Below, piece after piece: positions 6,110 to 14,521 of a stretch of DNA of 38,827 bases. The stretch spans positions 1 through 38,827 of the forward strand of contig JAFGGX010000029.1 of assembly GCA_016930315.1 (NCBI GenBank), written 5' to 3'. Each line of letters starts with the position of its first letter. Position 1 is the first letter of the stretch. A program made the position numbers and the translations under genes. This DNA comes from Candidatus Buchananbacteria bacterium (GTDB lineage Bacteria > Patescibacteriota > Patescibacteriia > Buchananbacterales > UBA6539). The notes beneath the pieces are model-generated. The model did not search any database, was not told where the DNA came from, and saw only the letters and a program-made list of their open reading frames with translations.

Positions 6110-8299
6110 TTAAATATCTTTATAAAAATAATCTTTATAAAGCTTATCGGTTAATTGATAAATATTATCATAAAATTCCTTTGGCACTAATTCTTCATAC
6201 GCTTGCGTTAGCTGGCCATCATAATTAAAAAGTTCTTCCATATATTTTAGACAACGTGCTTTATCTGCACCACCAACATACCCTCTCATCTTAGCGTCTG
6301 TGCCAGATCGCCTAACCTGAACAAACATGTTGGTAAACCTAAACTGAGTGCTTTCCCCGACGAAAATAATATCTAATAAATCAGAAAAGTCTAGATCATT
6401 AAAAACTTCAGACAATACTTTTTTAACATCATCCAAACTAATCTTTTTTTGGCGATAACTTAAAGCCAACCCAAGAAAAAATTTATCGGTTTTGTCGCGT
6501 CTTACTTCGCCAGCTAATTTCTCGGCTCTCATCTTTTCTGGATCCGGTTCACTTTCATTATAATAGACAATATCATTCCTAAAATAATAACGACTAACAA
6601 TATTATTCTCCGCAAAAATTTCTTCCAAATAATCCGATAATGATTTTTTCTTTAAAAATAAATCAGCCGCCACCGCACTCATAATAACTGATGCCTCACC
6701 AGCGCTTTTTTCGCGCATCGCAATTGCCTTACGCCCATTTTTACTAACAATAAATTCTTCTGGGCCGGTAATCATCCCACCGCTTTCTTCGCCAGCAAAA
6801 ATAATTCTTGGATCTTTACCCAAATTTAAATCTTGACCAAAAATGTCTGTCAATACTACCTCTTTTTCTGGATTAGCCGTGATCTGTTTTTCAATCTTTT
6901 TAATAATATTGGCAATCTCTTTAAAACCAACCGGACAAGAAATCACTTTAGCTCCCTGATTAGCCGCCCACTCATCCCACATTTTACTTGACGGTGCGGT
7001 AGTAATCATGACCCGTGAATGTTTATCCCACTGACCAGCGGCTTTTAACTGTTTAGCGTAAAAATCTGCGGTCATTAAAAAAGAAAAAGTTGGATCATAA
7101 ACTGAAAATATTTTTTTATCATCAATTTGAAGATAATTTATGCCCAAATCATCGAGCTTCCTGGCTTTTTCTGCCGGTTCAACCTGGCCAGCCACTAATC
7201 GATCACCATCTGGATCGGTAATTAAAACAATCTGACCAATCTCTGATTGAGCTAAATCATATTCATAACCCATTGTTTTTGCCACCGGCAAAAGAGTGGA
7301 ATCACAAGACAAATCAAAAAATTCTTTTTGGCCAGATTTTTCATCCACCCGCCAGATTTTTCCAATCCCATGGAAAAATGGATCTTGATCGGGATTGCGC
7401 CAAACATATAAATCGGAAATACCTAAACGCTCATGGATCGGCTTCATATTAAAATTCATACAACCACCAACCGCGTCAAAAATTATCTTCATCCCTTTTT
7501 CAGCCGCTTGCTTAATATAATTAAGATTCAAATCATTGCCAACGCCCCGTCTTAAATATTCAACATACAAATCAAACCCATCGAAATCTTGGACAATCGA
7601 TGTTACATCTCGAGCCGACAGAGTGATTGTAAAACCACCAGAATTCTCTTTTGCTTGTTGCAAATAAGATTTAATTTTTTCAACAAACAATAAAGACATC
7701 TCGGGCATAAACTGACTACCTTGATTATCGAGATCTTTAGTCGATGTTTTAGAAGAAATCGCGTGGCTGGAAGTTACATACTCTCCACCATCAAAATCTA
7801 ACATAAATATCAAAAAAGAAGTCATCCAAATTGTTGTAATAGCGTCATTATAAGGATGATGGATATTAATCCCTTGCTGCGCCTGAATCCTAGAGATTAA
7901 ATCAATATAATGATTAGTATTATATCTAACTTCACCAGAAACAATCTTGTTAATCGGTCGATCTTTAATTTGTTCTTTTAAAACTTCCGTTTTTGCTAAA
8001 GTCGCCAAGGCCACGCCAAGCTGATTAATTGGAAATCTAGTATCCCAATAGTAGACCACATTTTGTGGCCCTCTAACTCCACTGGTAGACACTTTAGCTT
8101 CTTTTTCGTAATCAGCGGCCCAACGATCAAGCTGGTATTTATCAATCAACTCCTTGTTTAAGGTAAATTTAATTTCGCCCGAGTTAGACAAATCAAAAAT
8201 TGGCTCATCTTTAATCCATTGAGGAGTAGATTTTTCGATATTAGCAAAAAATGTTTTCTTTAACTCCGCAATTTCTTGCTGTCTTTCTTCTCTGGTCAT
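6110..8299 (-). CDS. Alpha-D-phosphohexomutase (phosphoglucomutase/phosphomannomutase)
   Basis: At 729 residues this is longer than the usual 450-600. It should interconvert hexose 1- and 6-phosphates to supply sugar nucleotides. Superfamily landmarks appear in order: TSGVRGPQN near the N-terminus, VTSSHAISSKTS at the position of the phosphoserine loop (normally TASHNP), the metal loop ITDPDGDRL, the sugar-binding GEESGGM, and the phosphate-binding RRSGTDAKMR near the C-terminus. The divergent serine loop makes the phospho-acceptor uncertain, with either serine of SSH a candidate. It starts 1 bp after the bactofilin-like gene ends, so the two are almost certainly co-transcribed; surface glycan supply is the likely joint theme. 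Confidence 0.88.
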   Translation of the reverse strand: MTREERQQEIAELKKTFFANIEKSTPQWIKDEPIFDLSNSGEIKFTLNKELIDKYQLDRWAADYEKEAKVSTSGVRGPQNVVYYWDTRFPINQLGVALATLAKTEVLKEQIKDRPINKIVSGEVRYNTNHYIDLISRIQAQQGINIHHPYNDAITTIWMTSFLIFMLDFDGGEYVTSSHAISSKTSTKDLDNQGSQFMPEMSLLFVEKIKSYLQQAKENSGGFTITLSARDVTSIVQDFDGFDLYVEYLRRGVGNDLNLNYIKQAAEKGMKIIFDAVGGCMNFNMKPIHERLGISDLYVWRNPDQDPFFHGIGKIWRVDEKSGQKEFFDLSCDSTLLPVAKTMGYEYDLAQSEIGQIVLITDPDGDRLVAGQVEPAEKARKLDDLGINYLQIDDKKIFSVYDPTFSFLMTADFYAKQLKAAGQWDKHSRVMITTAPSSKMWDEWAANQGAKVISCPVGFKEIANIIKKIEKQITANPEKEVVLTDIFGQDLNLGKDPRIIFAGEESGGMITGPEEFIVSKNGRKAIAMREKSAGEASVIMSAVAADLFLKKKSLSDYLEEIFAENNIVSRYYFRNDIVYYNESEPDPEKMRAEKLAGEVRRDKTDKFFLGLALSYRQKKISLDDVKKVLSEVFNDLDFSDLLDIIFVGESTQFRFTNMFVQVRRSGTDAKMRGYVGGADKARCLKYMEELFNYDGQLTQAYEELVPKEFYDNIYQLTDKLYKDYFYKDI

Positions 8300-8300
8300 T

Positions 8301-9470
8301 TTATTGTAATTCTTTAATTATCTCTTTTTTAACCTGGAGTACCCCACCCAAAGCCCACCAAATTGCCACTAGCATTATTAACCAACCAATCACTGGAATA
8401 CTGCCAACAATTACCACCACCAATAAACCAATAATCAATGGCCAAACTAAGTTACCTTGGTATTTGCCTTTAGATAATTTAACAAATAGCCACCAACCAA
8501 CTACAAAGCCAACCACCATTTTACTTAAGTACAAAGCAATCAACCACAATGGAATTAAAATCAAAGCCAACGGCAAGCCAATTAAAGTAATAGCTAAAAC
8601 AAAAACGGCAATCGGGGTTAGAAAGAAAAAGATTACCCCCCAACCAATCGAAGCTCCTGGCTTTTGCATCATTTTATCATTAACTCTAACCATAAACTTC
8701 GGCGCTAAAGAAACCAAAAGCAAGCCGACCACTAACAAACCAAATAGCGCGATTAATTTTCCAACGGCAAAAGCGGCATAAAAAGCTTTCTGCGCTTCTT
8801 GACCTGACGCTACTGGAATGGCTTTTCGACTAGTTTCGCCCGCGACTTGAGCGCCATCTTGCAAGACCAATTGACTGTCTTTGTCGGCTTTATAATTTAA
8901 GTCGCCGGCTAATTTAGCAGTTGGATAAAGAATAATCTGACCATCTTTACCAACCTCTAAACTCACATCTTTACCAACCTTGTTAGCAATAATAATATTA
9001 CCCCCAGCAGCCGCTAAATTACCATCAACATCACCTTTAACCGTTACACTCCCCCCCGAACTATACAAATCCCAGCCAACGCTTGATTGATCACCAAAAT
9101 TAACATTACCAGCCACTACCCAAGCGTTATGACCAACGTTGCCGTCGATATCAACATTACTACCGGCAACTCGTACGCTGCCATTAACATCACCGGTAAT
9201 TTTTATAACGTTACCAGCTGCAATTACATCACCAGCGACTGGCCCAGAAATCGTAATCGTGTTACCAAATACAATCAAGTCCCCCTTAACCGCTCCGGCA
9301 ATATCAATCACATTGCCAAATTTGATTAAATTACCATCGATAATCTGATCGGCGGCCACATAGACCGAATCGTTTTGATTAGCAGCTAAAACCGTCACCG
9401 GCAAAGCAATCAAAAAAAGGCCCAATACCAGCAGCCCCCATGATTTTTTTAAAAATTTTCCCTTGAACAT
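8301..9470 (-). CDS. Secreted bactofilin-like beta-repeat protein with membrane C-terminus
   Basis: 389 residues. Residues 1-29 form a signal peptide or anchor (KKSWGLLVLGLFLIALPVTVLA). Residues 35-215 are short repeats of about 10-18 residues with alternating V/I and G/D/N (DGNLIKFGNVIDIAG, KGDLIVFGNTITISG, AGDVIAAGNVIKITG), typical of a right-handed beta-solenoid as in bactofilins and other polymer-forming proteins. Residues about 232-385 contain at least four transmembrane helices. The combination suggests an extracytoplasmic solenoid attached to the membrane, possibly self-assembling. A TTGTCA-17-TAAAAT promoter lies just upstream, and the phosphohexomutase follows 1 bp after its stop. 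Confidence 0.8.
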   Translation of the reverse strand: MFKGKFLKKSWGLLVLGLFLIALPVTVLAANQNDSVYVAADQIIDGNLIKFGNVIDIAGAVKGDLIVFGNTITISGPVAGDVIAAGNVIKITGDVNGSVRVAGSNVDIDGNVGHNAWVVAGNVNFGDQSSVGWDLYSSGGSVTVKGDVDGNLAAAGGNIIIANKVGKDVSLEVGKDGQIILYPTAKLAGDLNYKADKDSQLVLQDGAQVAGETSRKAIPVASGQEAQKAFYAAFAVGKLIALFGLLVVGLLLVSLAPKFMVRVNDKMMQKPGASIGWGVIFFFLTPIAVFVLAITLIGLPLALILIPLWLIALYLSKMVVGFVVGWWLFVKLSKGKYQGNLVWPLIIGLLVVVIVGSIPVIGWLIMLVAIWWALGGVLQVKKEIIKELQ

Positions 9471-9501
9471 AGATTAAAAAAATTAATAGTTATCTAGTCT
9501 A

Positions 9502-9530
9502 ATTTTAGCATTTCCTGGCAATTGTGACAA
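9502..9530 (-). promoter_or_regulatory. Sigma70-type promoter for the bactofilin-like gene
   Basis: On the minus strand, TTGTCA (9525-9530), a 17-nt spacer and TAAAAT (9502-9507) preceded by an extended TGC. It overlaps the last bases of the upstream methyltransferase gene and would give a leader of about 25 nt. Confidence 0.55.
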
Positions 9531-10200
9531 TATTTAAAAAACCCCTAGGTGAAGGCTCGGAAACCTCATTTTTAATGATTTCAAAGCCCTGTTTTTTTAA
9601 TTTTTTAGCCAATTTACGTTGTGAAAAAAGATGAACATATCGCTTTTTTTTAACCTGACCAAAAGAAATATAGATATCGCCAAAATCAAGTTGGTTTCGG
9701 CCAAAGATTTTAGCTATGGTATACTTAATTAATAACCACCAAATTTTTTTTGAGTGCCAGCACCAATTAGTCATAATTAAATAACCACCCGGCTTTAGAG
9801 CTGAGGCAATTTTTTCTAAAGCCTGATTACGCAATTTTTCACTGGGGATATGATGTAAAGACGCAATGGCAAAAACTGAATCAAATTGGGTCGCAAAATC
9901 AGGCAAGTCAACTAAATTGCCGATCATAAAATTACGATCCGGATATTTAGCCTGGGCAATTTTAATCAGCTCTTCGCTAATATCCAAACCGGTATAATTG
10001 ACATTGACAGATTTGAATAATTCGACTAGTCTGCCATTGCCACAGCCGACATCTAAAATCCGATCACTGGGCTTAATATAAGCCGAAAAATCCGAAAATA
10101 AAGACCAACCGCCCTTTCTGGTCTGATCCCATTGGCTGGCAATCTGATTATAGGTTTGCTTAACCGATTCAATTAAATTTTTAGCTTCCAAGATTTTCAT
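9505..10200 (-). CDS. Trm9/ALKBH8-like tRNA wobble-uridine methyltransferase
   Basis: A 231-residue class I SAM methyltransferase. The N-terminus YNQIASQWDQTRKGGW matches the Trm9 opening (YN.IA..F..TR...W). Motif I is ILDVGCGNGRLVEL, motif II the acidic GLDISE, and AIASLHHIPSEKLRNQALEKI..LKPGGYLIMTNW follows the Trm9 pattern (SIAVVHH...R...L..GG). The C-terminal RYVHLFSQRKLAKKLKKQGF resembles the family's YHVF...EL element. In eukaryotes Trm9 converts cm5U to mcm5U at tRNA position 34, acting after Elp3. It lies divergent to elp3 with a 13-bp gap, which supports the same role. A generic methyltransferase remains possible. The stop at 9505 overlaps the next promoter. Confidence 0.75.
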   Translation of the reverse strand: MKILEAKNLIESVKQTYNQIASQWDQTRKGGWSLFSDFSAYIKPSDRILDVGCGNGRLVELFKSVNVNYTGLDISEELIKIAQAKYPDRNFMIGNLVDLPDFATQFDSVFAIASLHHIPSEKLRNQALEKIASALKPGGYLIMTNWCWHSKKIWWLLIKYTIAKIFGRNQLDFGDIYISFGQVKKKRYVHLFSQRKLAKKLKKQGFEIIKNEVSEPSPRGFLNIVTIARKC

Positions 10201-10213
10201 AAGAAAAAGATAA

Positions 10214-11809
10214 ATGAATAATACTCAACTTGAGACAATCATACAAGCGTTAAATAAACGGCCTTTGAAAAATAGCCGGCAAATTTTAAATATCATCAGG
10301 CAAGAAGCCGGCAAATTCAAACAACCACCACCTCCCAAATCGGCTTTACTAACCGCCTACAAAAAACTAATCACCAAAAAACAAATTAAAATCCAGCCTG
10401 CTTTAAGACAGTTTTTAGTTAAACGGGCCGTTAGAAGTTTATCGGGCGTGTCGGTAATTACGGTTTTAACCAAACCATTCCCCTGTCCAGGCAAATGTGT
10501 TTATTGCCCCACTGAACTGATCATGCCAAAAAGTTATTTATCCAATGAACCAGCGGCGCAACGGGCTTTGCGCAATCAATTTGATCCACTAAAAATGATG
10601 GCTGCGCGCATCACTGCCCTAGAAGCTAATGGCCACGATGTTGATAAAATTGAACTGATTGTTTTGGGCGGTACCTGGTCGGCATACGACAAAAAATACC
10701 AAACTTGGTTTATCACCAGCTGTTTTTTTGCCGCCAACACTTACGGCAAAAAAAAGAAAAGAAAAATGAAAAGTCTGATTGAGGAACAAAAAATCAATGA
10801 AACGGCTAAATACAAAATTATTGGTTTAACTTTAGAAACTCGCCCTGACCATATTAATAAAAATGAAGTTAAAAGATTGCGCCAACTTGGTTGTACTCGA
10901 GTTCAACTGGGCGTTCAGCACACTGATGATAAAATTTTAGATTACATCAAGCGCGGTGATACCTTACAAAACGCCATTGACGCTACGCGCTTGTTAAAAG
11001 AAGCCGGTTTTAAAGTTGACCATCACTATATGCCAGATCTGCCGGGTTCAACTCCGGCCAAAGATTTAGCCATGTTTAAATACGTTTTCAGCCAACCAGA
11101 TTTACAGCCCGATCAAATTAAAATCTACCCAACAGTGGTTAACGAATTTGCCGAACTTTATAACTGGTACAAAACCGGCAAGCACAAACCCTACAAAGAA
11201 AAAGTGTTGCTAAAACTACTGCTAGACATCAAGAAAATTATTCCGCCCTATGTGCGAATCAATCGCCTAATCAGAGACATTCCCAAAGAAAGTATTACCG
11301 CTGGTAACAACATTACAAATCTACGCCAATACCTTCAGCAAGAAGCCAAAATTCAAGGCTGGAGTTGTCAGTGCATTCACTGCCGCGAAGTCCGCAACAC
11401 CGCCAAAACCACCGATAAAATTGAGCTGGTTAAACGTACTTATCGGGCTTCCGAAGGAACTGAGATATTTATTAGTTTTGAAAGCCCGGACCGAAAAAAA
11501 CTTTATGCTTTTTTACGCCTGCGTTTCAACGACCAATCAGAAAAAAATATTTTCCCCGAATTGCGCGGTGCTTCTTTAGTCAGAGAACTTCATGTCTATG
11601 GCCAAATGATTCCCGCCTTAAAACTCAGCGACCTAGACACTAAAACCCAACATCGTGGCTTAGGTTCTAAACTGATGGCCGAAGCGGAAAAAATGACTAA
11701 AGAAAATGGATTAAAAAAAGCAGCGGTCATCTCTGGCATTGGCGTAAAAAATTACTATCGTAAACTCGGCTACAAACAAATTGGAACTTATATGCTTAAA
11801 AATTTATAA
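10214..11809 (+). CDS. Elp3-like tRNA uridine(34) acetyltransferase, radical SAM + GNAT
   Basis: 531 residues with the two-domain architecture of Elp3. The radical SAM part (residues about 75-360) has the iron-sulfur motif PCPGKCVYCP, followed by SYLSNEP, ELIVLGGTW, GLTLETRPD and VQLGVQHTDD. The C-terminal GNAT acetyltransferase (about 400-531) has VRELHVYG, QHRGLGSKLM for acetyl-CoA, and GIGVKNYYRKLGY. A zinc-type CQCIHCREVRN element lies between them. Elp3 uses acetyl-CoA and a 5'-deoxyadenosyl radical to build cm5U at wobble position 34. It is single-subunit here, as in other bacterial and archaeal Elp3 proteins. The divergent Trm9-like gene would methylate the product. A good terminator follows the stop. 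Confidence 0.95.
   Translation: MNNTQLETIIQALNKRPLKNSRQILNIIRQEAGKFKQPPPPKSALLTAYKKLITKKQIKIQPALRQFLVKRAVRSLSGVSVITVLTKPFPCPGKCVYCPTELIMPKSYLSNEPAAQRALRNQFDPLKMMAARITALEANGHDVDKIELIVLGGTWSAYDKKYQTWFITSCFFAANTYGKKKKRKMKSLIEEQKINETAKYKIIGLTLETRPDHINKNEVKRLRQLGCTRVQLGVQHTDDKILDYIKRGDTLQNAIDATRLLKEAGFKVDHHYMPDLPGSTPAKDLAMFKYVFSQPDLQPDQIKIYPTVVNEFAELYNWYKTGKHKPYKEKVLLKLLLDIKKIIPPYVRINRLIRDIPKESITAGNNITNLRQYLQQEAKIQGWSCQCIHCREVRNTAKTTDKIELVKRTYRASEGTEIFISFESPDRKKLYAFLRLRFNDQSEKNIFPELRGASLVRELHVYGQMIPALKLSDLDTKTQHRGLGSKLMAEAEKMTKENGLKKAAVISGIGVKNYYRKLGYKQIGTYMLKNL
10218..10246 (-). promoter_or_regulatory. Putative promoter for the Trm9-like gene
   Basis: On the minus strand, TTGTAT (10241-10246), a 17-nt spacer and TATTAT (10218-10223). 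It lies inside the first codons of the divergent elp3 and would give a leader of about 10 nt. Confidence 0.4.
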
Positions 11810-11815
11810 TCGAAC

Positions 11816-11849
11816 AAAGTTGCTATTAACGGCAACTTTGATTTTTTTT
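11816..11849 (+). terminator. Rho-independent terminator after elp3
   Basis: Stem AAAGTTGC (11816-11823) with GCAACTTT (11832-11839), 8-nt loop, then GATTTTTTTT. Confidence 0.9.
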
Positions 11850-11863
11850 AATTTTGTTAAAAA

Positions 11864-12355
11864 TTATTCTACTTCAAATTTTTTCAACATTTTTTCTCCT
11901 GATAAAATCGTATACTTCAAAAGATTCCGATCTCCTAGAATAGTTTCAATATGAGGAAAATCAGTTCCTTTCTTAGACTGAAGAAAATTACTTAATGCAA
12001 TAATTTCTTTCAATCTTCTGGCAAGCTCTGTTTTGTTGGCTAAAAAACCTATTCTTTCTTCTGGTGTCAGGCTCATAAATATCCTATTCAAATCTGGTGT
12101 ATTATGACTTTCTATTTGAGCATTAAAATATTCTATTGCGCGCTCCAAGCCACTTTCAAAATCATCAACGATTCTAAGTTGTTCATCAAGATTATCTCCG
12201 ACATTGGCAAAAATAGCTTCAAAACCAATATTGGCTACAGTAACTGGCTCCGTTTCGGACGATTGATTTAATTTCTCAGAATCAGGTAGTCGCCAATTTT
12301 CTTGTGATTGACCGGATGAAGTTTCCCCCCCTCCTCTGCTCCAAAAAAATCCCAT
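11864..12355 (-). CDS. Hypothetical helical protein
   Basis: 163 residues from the ATG at 12355 (MGFFWSRGGGETSS). The frame stays open 20 codons further upstream, but that extension reads as translated AT-rich leader and I leave it out. A low-complexity polar region (residues 5-45) is followed by an all-helical domain with acidic heptads (NLDEQLRIVDDFESGLERAIEYFNAQIES) and ELARRLKEIIALSNFLQSK. There is no signal peptide or transmembrane segment. I recognise no family. It is convergent with elp3, and the elp3 terminator lies in the 54-bp gap. Confidence 0.65.
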   Translation of the reverse strand: MGFFWSRGGGETSSGQSQENWRLPDSEKLNQSSETEPVTVANIGFEAIFANVGDNLDEQLRIVDDFESGLERAIEYFNAQIESHNTPDLNRIFMSLTPEERIGFLANKTELARRLKEIIALSNFLQSKKGTDFPHIETILGDRNLLKYTILSGEKMLKKFEVE

Positions 12356-12473
12356 AAATTTATGATAAAAGATAAGTCTATAATTATTATAGACCCAACT
12401 GTACAAAAAAATCAATTCTGTGGTAATATTTATATATGATCTATGAATCCCTAGAATTTAAATAATATTTGCG

Positions 12474-12519
12474 AAAACCGCCGCCGTTTTTAGTTTGTCA
12501 GGCGGTTTTGTTTTTGTTA
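12474..12519 (+). terminator. Terminator-like hairpin in the glyA leader
   Basis: Stem AAAACCGCC (12474-12482) with GGCGGTTTT (12501-12509), 18-nt loop, then GTTTTTGTT. It has the form of a rho-independent terminator but lies 16 bp before glyA and downstream of no plus-strand gene. It could attenuate glyA, or be the 3' end of a small upstream transcript. Confidence 0.5.
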
Positions 12520-12534
12520 ACATTAATGTGATAA

Positions 12535-13881
12535 ATGACTAACAACAATATGATCAATAAAAAATTAGAAAATACTGACCCGACAATTGCCGAATTAATC
12601 GAAAAAGAAGGCAATCGGCAACAAAATGGGTTAGAAATGATTCCTTCGGAAAACCATTCCAGCCCAGCCGTGCGACAGGCTTTAGGCTCAATTTTGACCG
12701 ACAAGTATTCTGAAGGCTACCCAAAAAAAAGATACTATGGCGGCAATCAATTTATTGATGAGGTGGAACTAACCGCCATTGCCAGAGCCAAAGAACTGTT
12801 TGGCGTTGAGCACGTCAACGTCCAGCCATATTCTGGCAGTCCGGCTAACCAGGCAGTATACTTTGCCGTACTCGAACCAGGCGACACGGTCATGGGTCAG
12901 CACCTGTTTGCCGGCGGACACCTAACTCACGGCTGGGGTGTAAATTTTTCCGGTCGGTTTTACAAAAGCGCTCAATACCAAGTCGGCCAAGACGGCTATT
13001 TGAATCTAGATGAAATCAGACAATTAGCTTTAGAACACAAACCAAAACTAATCTGGTGTGGCGCCACTGCTTATCCACGAGAATTCCCTTTTGCCGAGAT
13101 GAGTAAAATTGCCGATGAAGTTGGTGCTTATTTTGCAACTGACATTGCTCACATCGCCGGACTAGTTGCCGGAGGTGCTCACGCCAGCCCAGTACCTTAT
13201 GCCCACATCATTACCACCACCACTCATAAAACTTTACGCGGTCCGCGCGGCGCAATGATTATGGTGACCAAAAAAGGTTTAGAAAAAGATCCGGAACTAC
13301 CAGAAAAAATCGATAAGGCCGTTTTCCCCGGTTTGCAAGGCGGCCCGCACAATCATCAAACCGCAGCCATTGCTGTTGCTTTAGGCGAAGCGTTAAAACC
13401 GGAATTCAAAACTTATGCCGCCCAAATTGTCAAAAACGCTAAAGCTTTAGCTGAGTCTTTAACTAAAAACGGCATTAAATTAATTTCAAACGGAACTGAT
13501 AATCACTTACTGTTGATTGACTTGACCCCTTTTGGCAAAGGCAAGGGTTTATTTGGCCAAGAAGGTTTGGAAAAAGCCGGAATTACGGTTAACAAAAACA
13601 CCATCCCAAACGATCCGGCGTCGGCTTTTTACCCCAGTGGCATTAGGCTTGGTACACCAGCATTAACTACCCGCGGGATGAAAGAAAAAGAAATGGAAAA
13701 AATTGGCGAAATTATTGCTCAAGCGCTCAAAATTGCCTGCGCCTTTGACTTTACAATTGATGATAAAGAAAAAAGAAAAAAAGACATTAAAGAATTTAAA
13801 AAACTAATTGGCCAAGAGACAAAACTAAACGAACTGAAACAAACGATCGAAGATCTTTGTAAGGATTTTCCACTGCCATAG
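12535..13881 (+). CDS. glyA: Serine hydroxymethyltransferase
   Basis: A PLP enzyme converting serine and THF to glycine and 5,10-methylene-THF. 448 residues, slightly longer than the bacterial norm near 415. Landmarks: [46 protein letters not shown], the [12 protein letters not shown] aspartate/histidine region, and the PLP lysine in [28 protein letters not shown] near the C-terminus carries the carboxylate-binding arginine. The ATG at 12535 and a second at 12550 are both plausible starts; neither has a good Shine-Dalgarno sequence. Its product feeds FolD, encoded two genes downstream. Confidence 0.97.
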   Translation: MTNNNMINKKLENTDPTIAELIEKEGNRQQNGLEMIPSENHSSPAVRQALGSILTDKYSEGYPKKRYYGGNQFIDEVELTAIARAKELFGVEHVNVQPYSGSPANQAVYFAVLEPGDTVMGQHLFAGGHLTHGWGVNFSGRFYKSAQYQVGQDGYLNLDEIRQLALEHKPKLIWCGATAYPREFPFAEMSKIADEVGAYFATDIAHIAGLVAGGAHASPVPYAHIITTTTHKTLRGPRGAMIMVTKKGLEKDPELPEKIDKAVFPGLQGGPHNHQTAAIAVALGEALKPEFKTYAAQIVKNAKALAESLTKNGIKLISNGTDNHLLLIDLTPFGKGKGLFGQEGLEKAGITVNKNTIPNDPASAFYPSGIRLGTPALTTRGMKEKEMEKIGEIIAQALKIACAFDFTIDDKEKRKKDIKEFKKLIGQETKLNELKQTIEDLCKDFPLP

Positions 13882-13924
13882 CTAAATAGACACAATCAAC
13901 ATAGCGTTTAATCAAATAAATTCT

Positions 13925-14521
13925 ATGTTGAAAAGATTTAATCTAGAAAATCAAATTTATTTTATCACCAGTAAAACCTTTGACAACGAAAAGATTTTCA
14001 GCGATGATCGGAGTTGTCGGTTATTTATTGAAGTTTTAAACGAATGTAAAGATAAATACGGCTTTGAGTTGTTCGGGTATGTCATTATGCCCGATCATAT
14101 CCATTTATTGATTAAGCCAAATCCAAGGAATACAATTTCAGATGTCATGCATAGGATTAAAGGTAGTTTTGCCTATAAATATTTGATGATGACGCGGAAC
14201 CATAAAGGTTCCGCTACGCGAGAGAATGGCATAAATAAACCAACGCTACTGCGCATGAGTCAATCGCAACTCCGCGTAGCCGACCCTTCATGGGTTGGCG
14301 AAAAAAGGCAAAGGATAAAACAACAGCCAATCTGGCAAAAATCATTCTACGACCATGCCATCAGAAATCATCAAGACTTTCTGGAAAAACTAAACTACAT
14401 TCACAAAAATCCACTAAAACACAATATCGCTAACGATCTTAATCAATACCAATATTCCAGTTACCAAAATTATTATTTATCAAACAATAACCTAACTAAA
14501 ATCGATGAATACGAAATCTAA
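13925..14521 (+). CDS. RAYT-type Y1 (IS200-like) transposase
   Basis: A 198-residue HUH/Y1 transposase of the REP-associated (RAYT, TnpA_REP) type. The metal-binding HUH motif is in YVIMPDHIHLLIKP (residues about 54-67), and the catalytic tyrosine is in WQKSFYDHAIRN, followed by LNYIHKNPLKHNI, the typical RAYT C-terminus. RAYTs are single-copy, domesticated-looking relatives of IS200 transposases that process REP palindromes. Residues about 88-125 are an unusual segment encoded by palindromic DNA. The gene's end overlaps the start of folD by 17 bp, so it is embedded in the one-carbon operon. No flanking IS ends were identified. Confidence 0.9.
   Translation: MLKRFNLENQIYFITSKTFDNEKIFSDDRSCRLFIEVLNECKDKYGFELFGYVIMPDHIHLLIKPNPRNTISDVMHRIKGSFAYKYLMMTRNHKGSATRENGINKPTLLRMSQSQLRVADPSWVGEKRQRIKQQPIWQKSFYDHAIRNHQDFLEKLNYIHKNPLKHNIANDLNQYQYSSYQNYYLSNNNLTKIDEYEI
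14190..14302 (+). repeat. Palindrome-rich insert inside the RAYT gene
   Basis: Hairpin GCGGAACC/GGTTCCGC (14194-14201, 14207-14214), long-range inverted repeat GCTACGCG/CGCGTAGC (14213-14220, 14273-14280), and GACCC/GGGTT (14282-14286, 14292-14296). The encoded residues are absent from the conserved RAYT core, and the reading frame is kept. It looks like REP-type DNA captured in frame. Confidence 0.6.

Noticed and set aside
8251-8781. 176-codon plus-strand ORF rich in T, K, I and P
   Set aside because: Lies opposite the phosphohexomutase start and the bactofilin-like membrane region, both well supported; composition is that of a reverse shadow.
13925-14521. Recent insertion sequence
   Set aside because: No terminal hairpins, target duplication or orfB were found, and the 17-bp overlap with folD suggests long residence.
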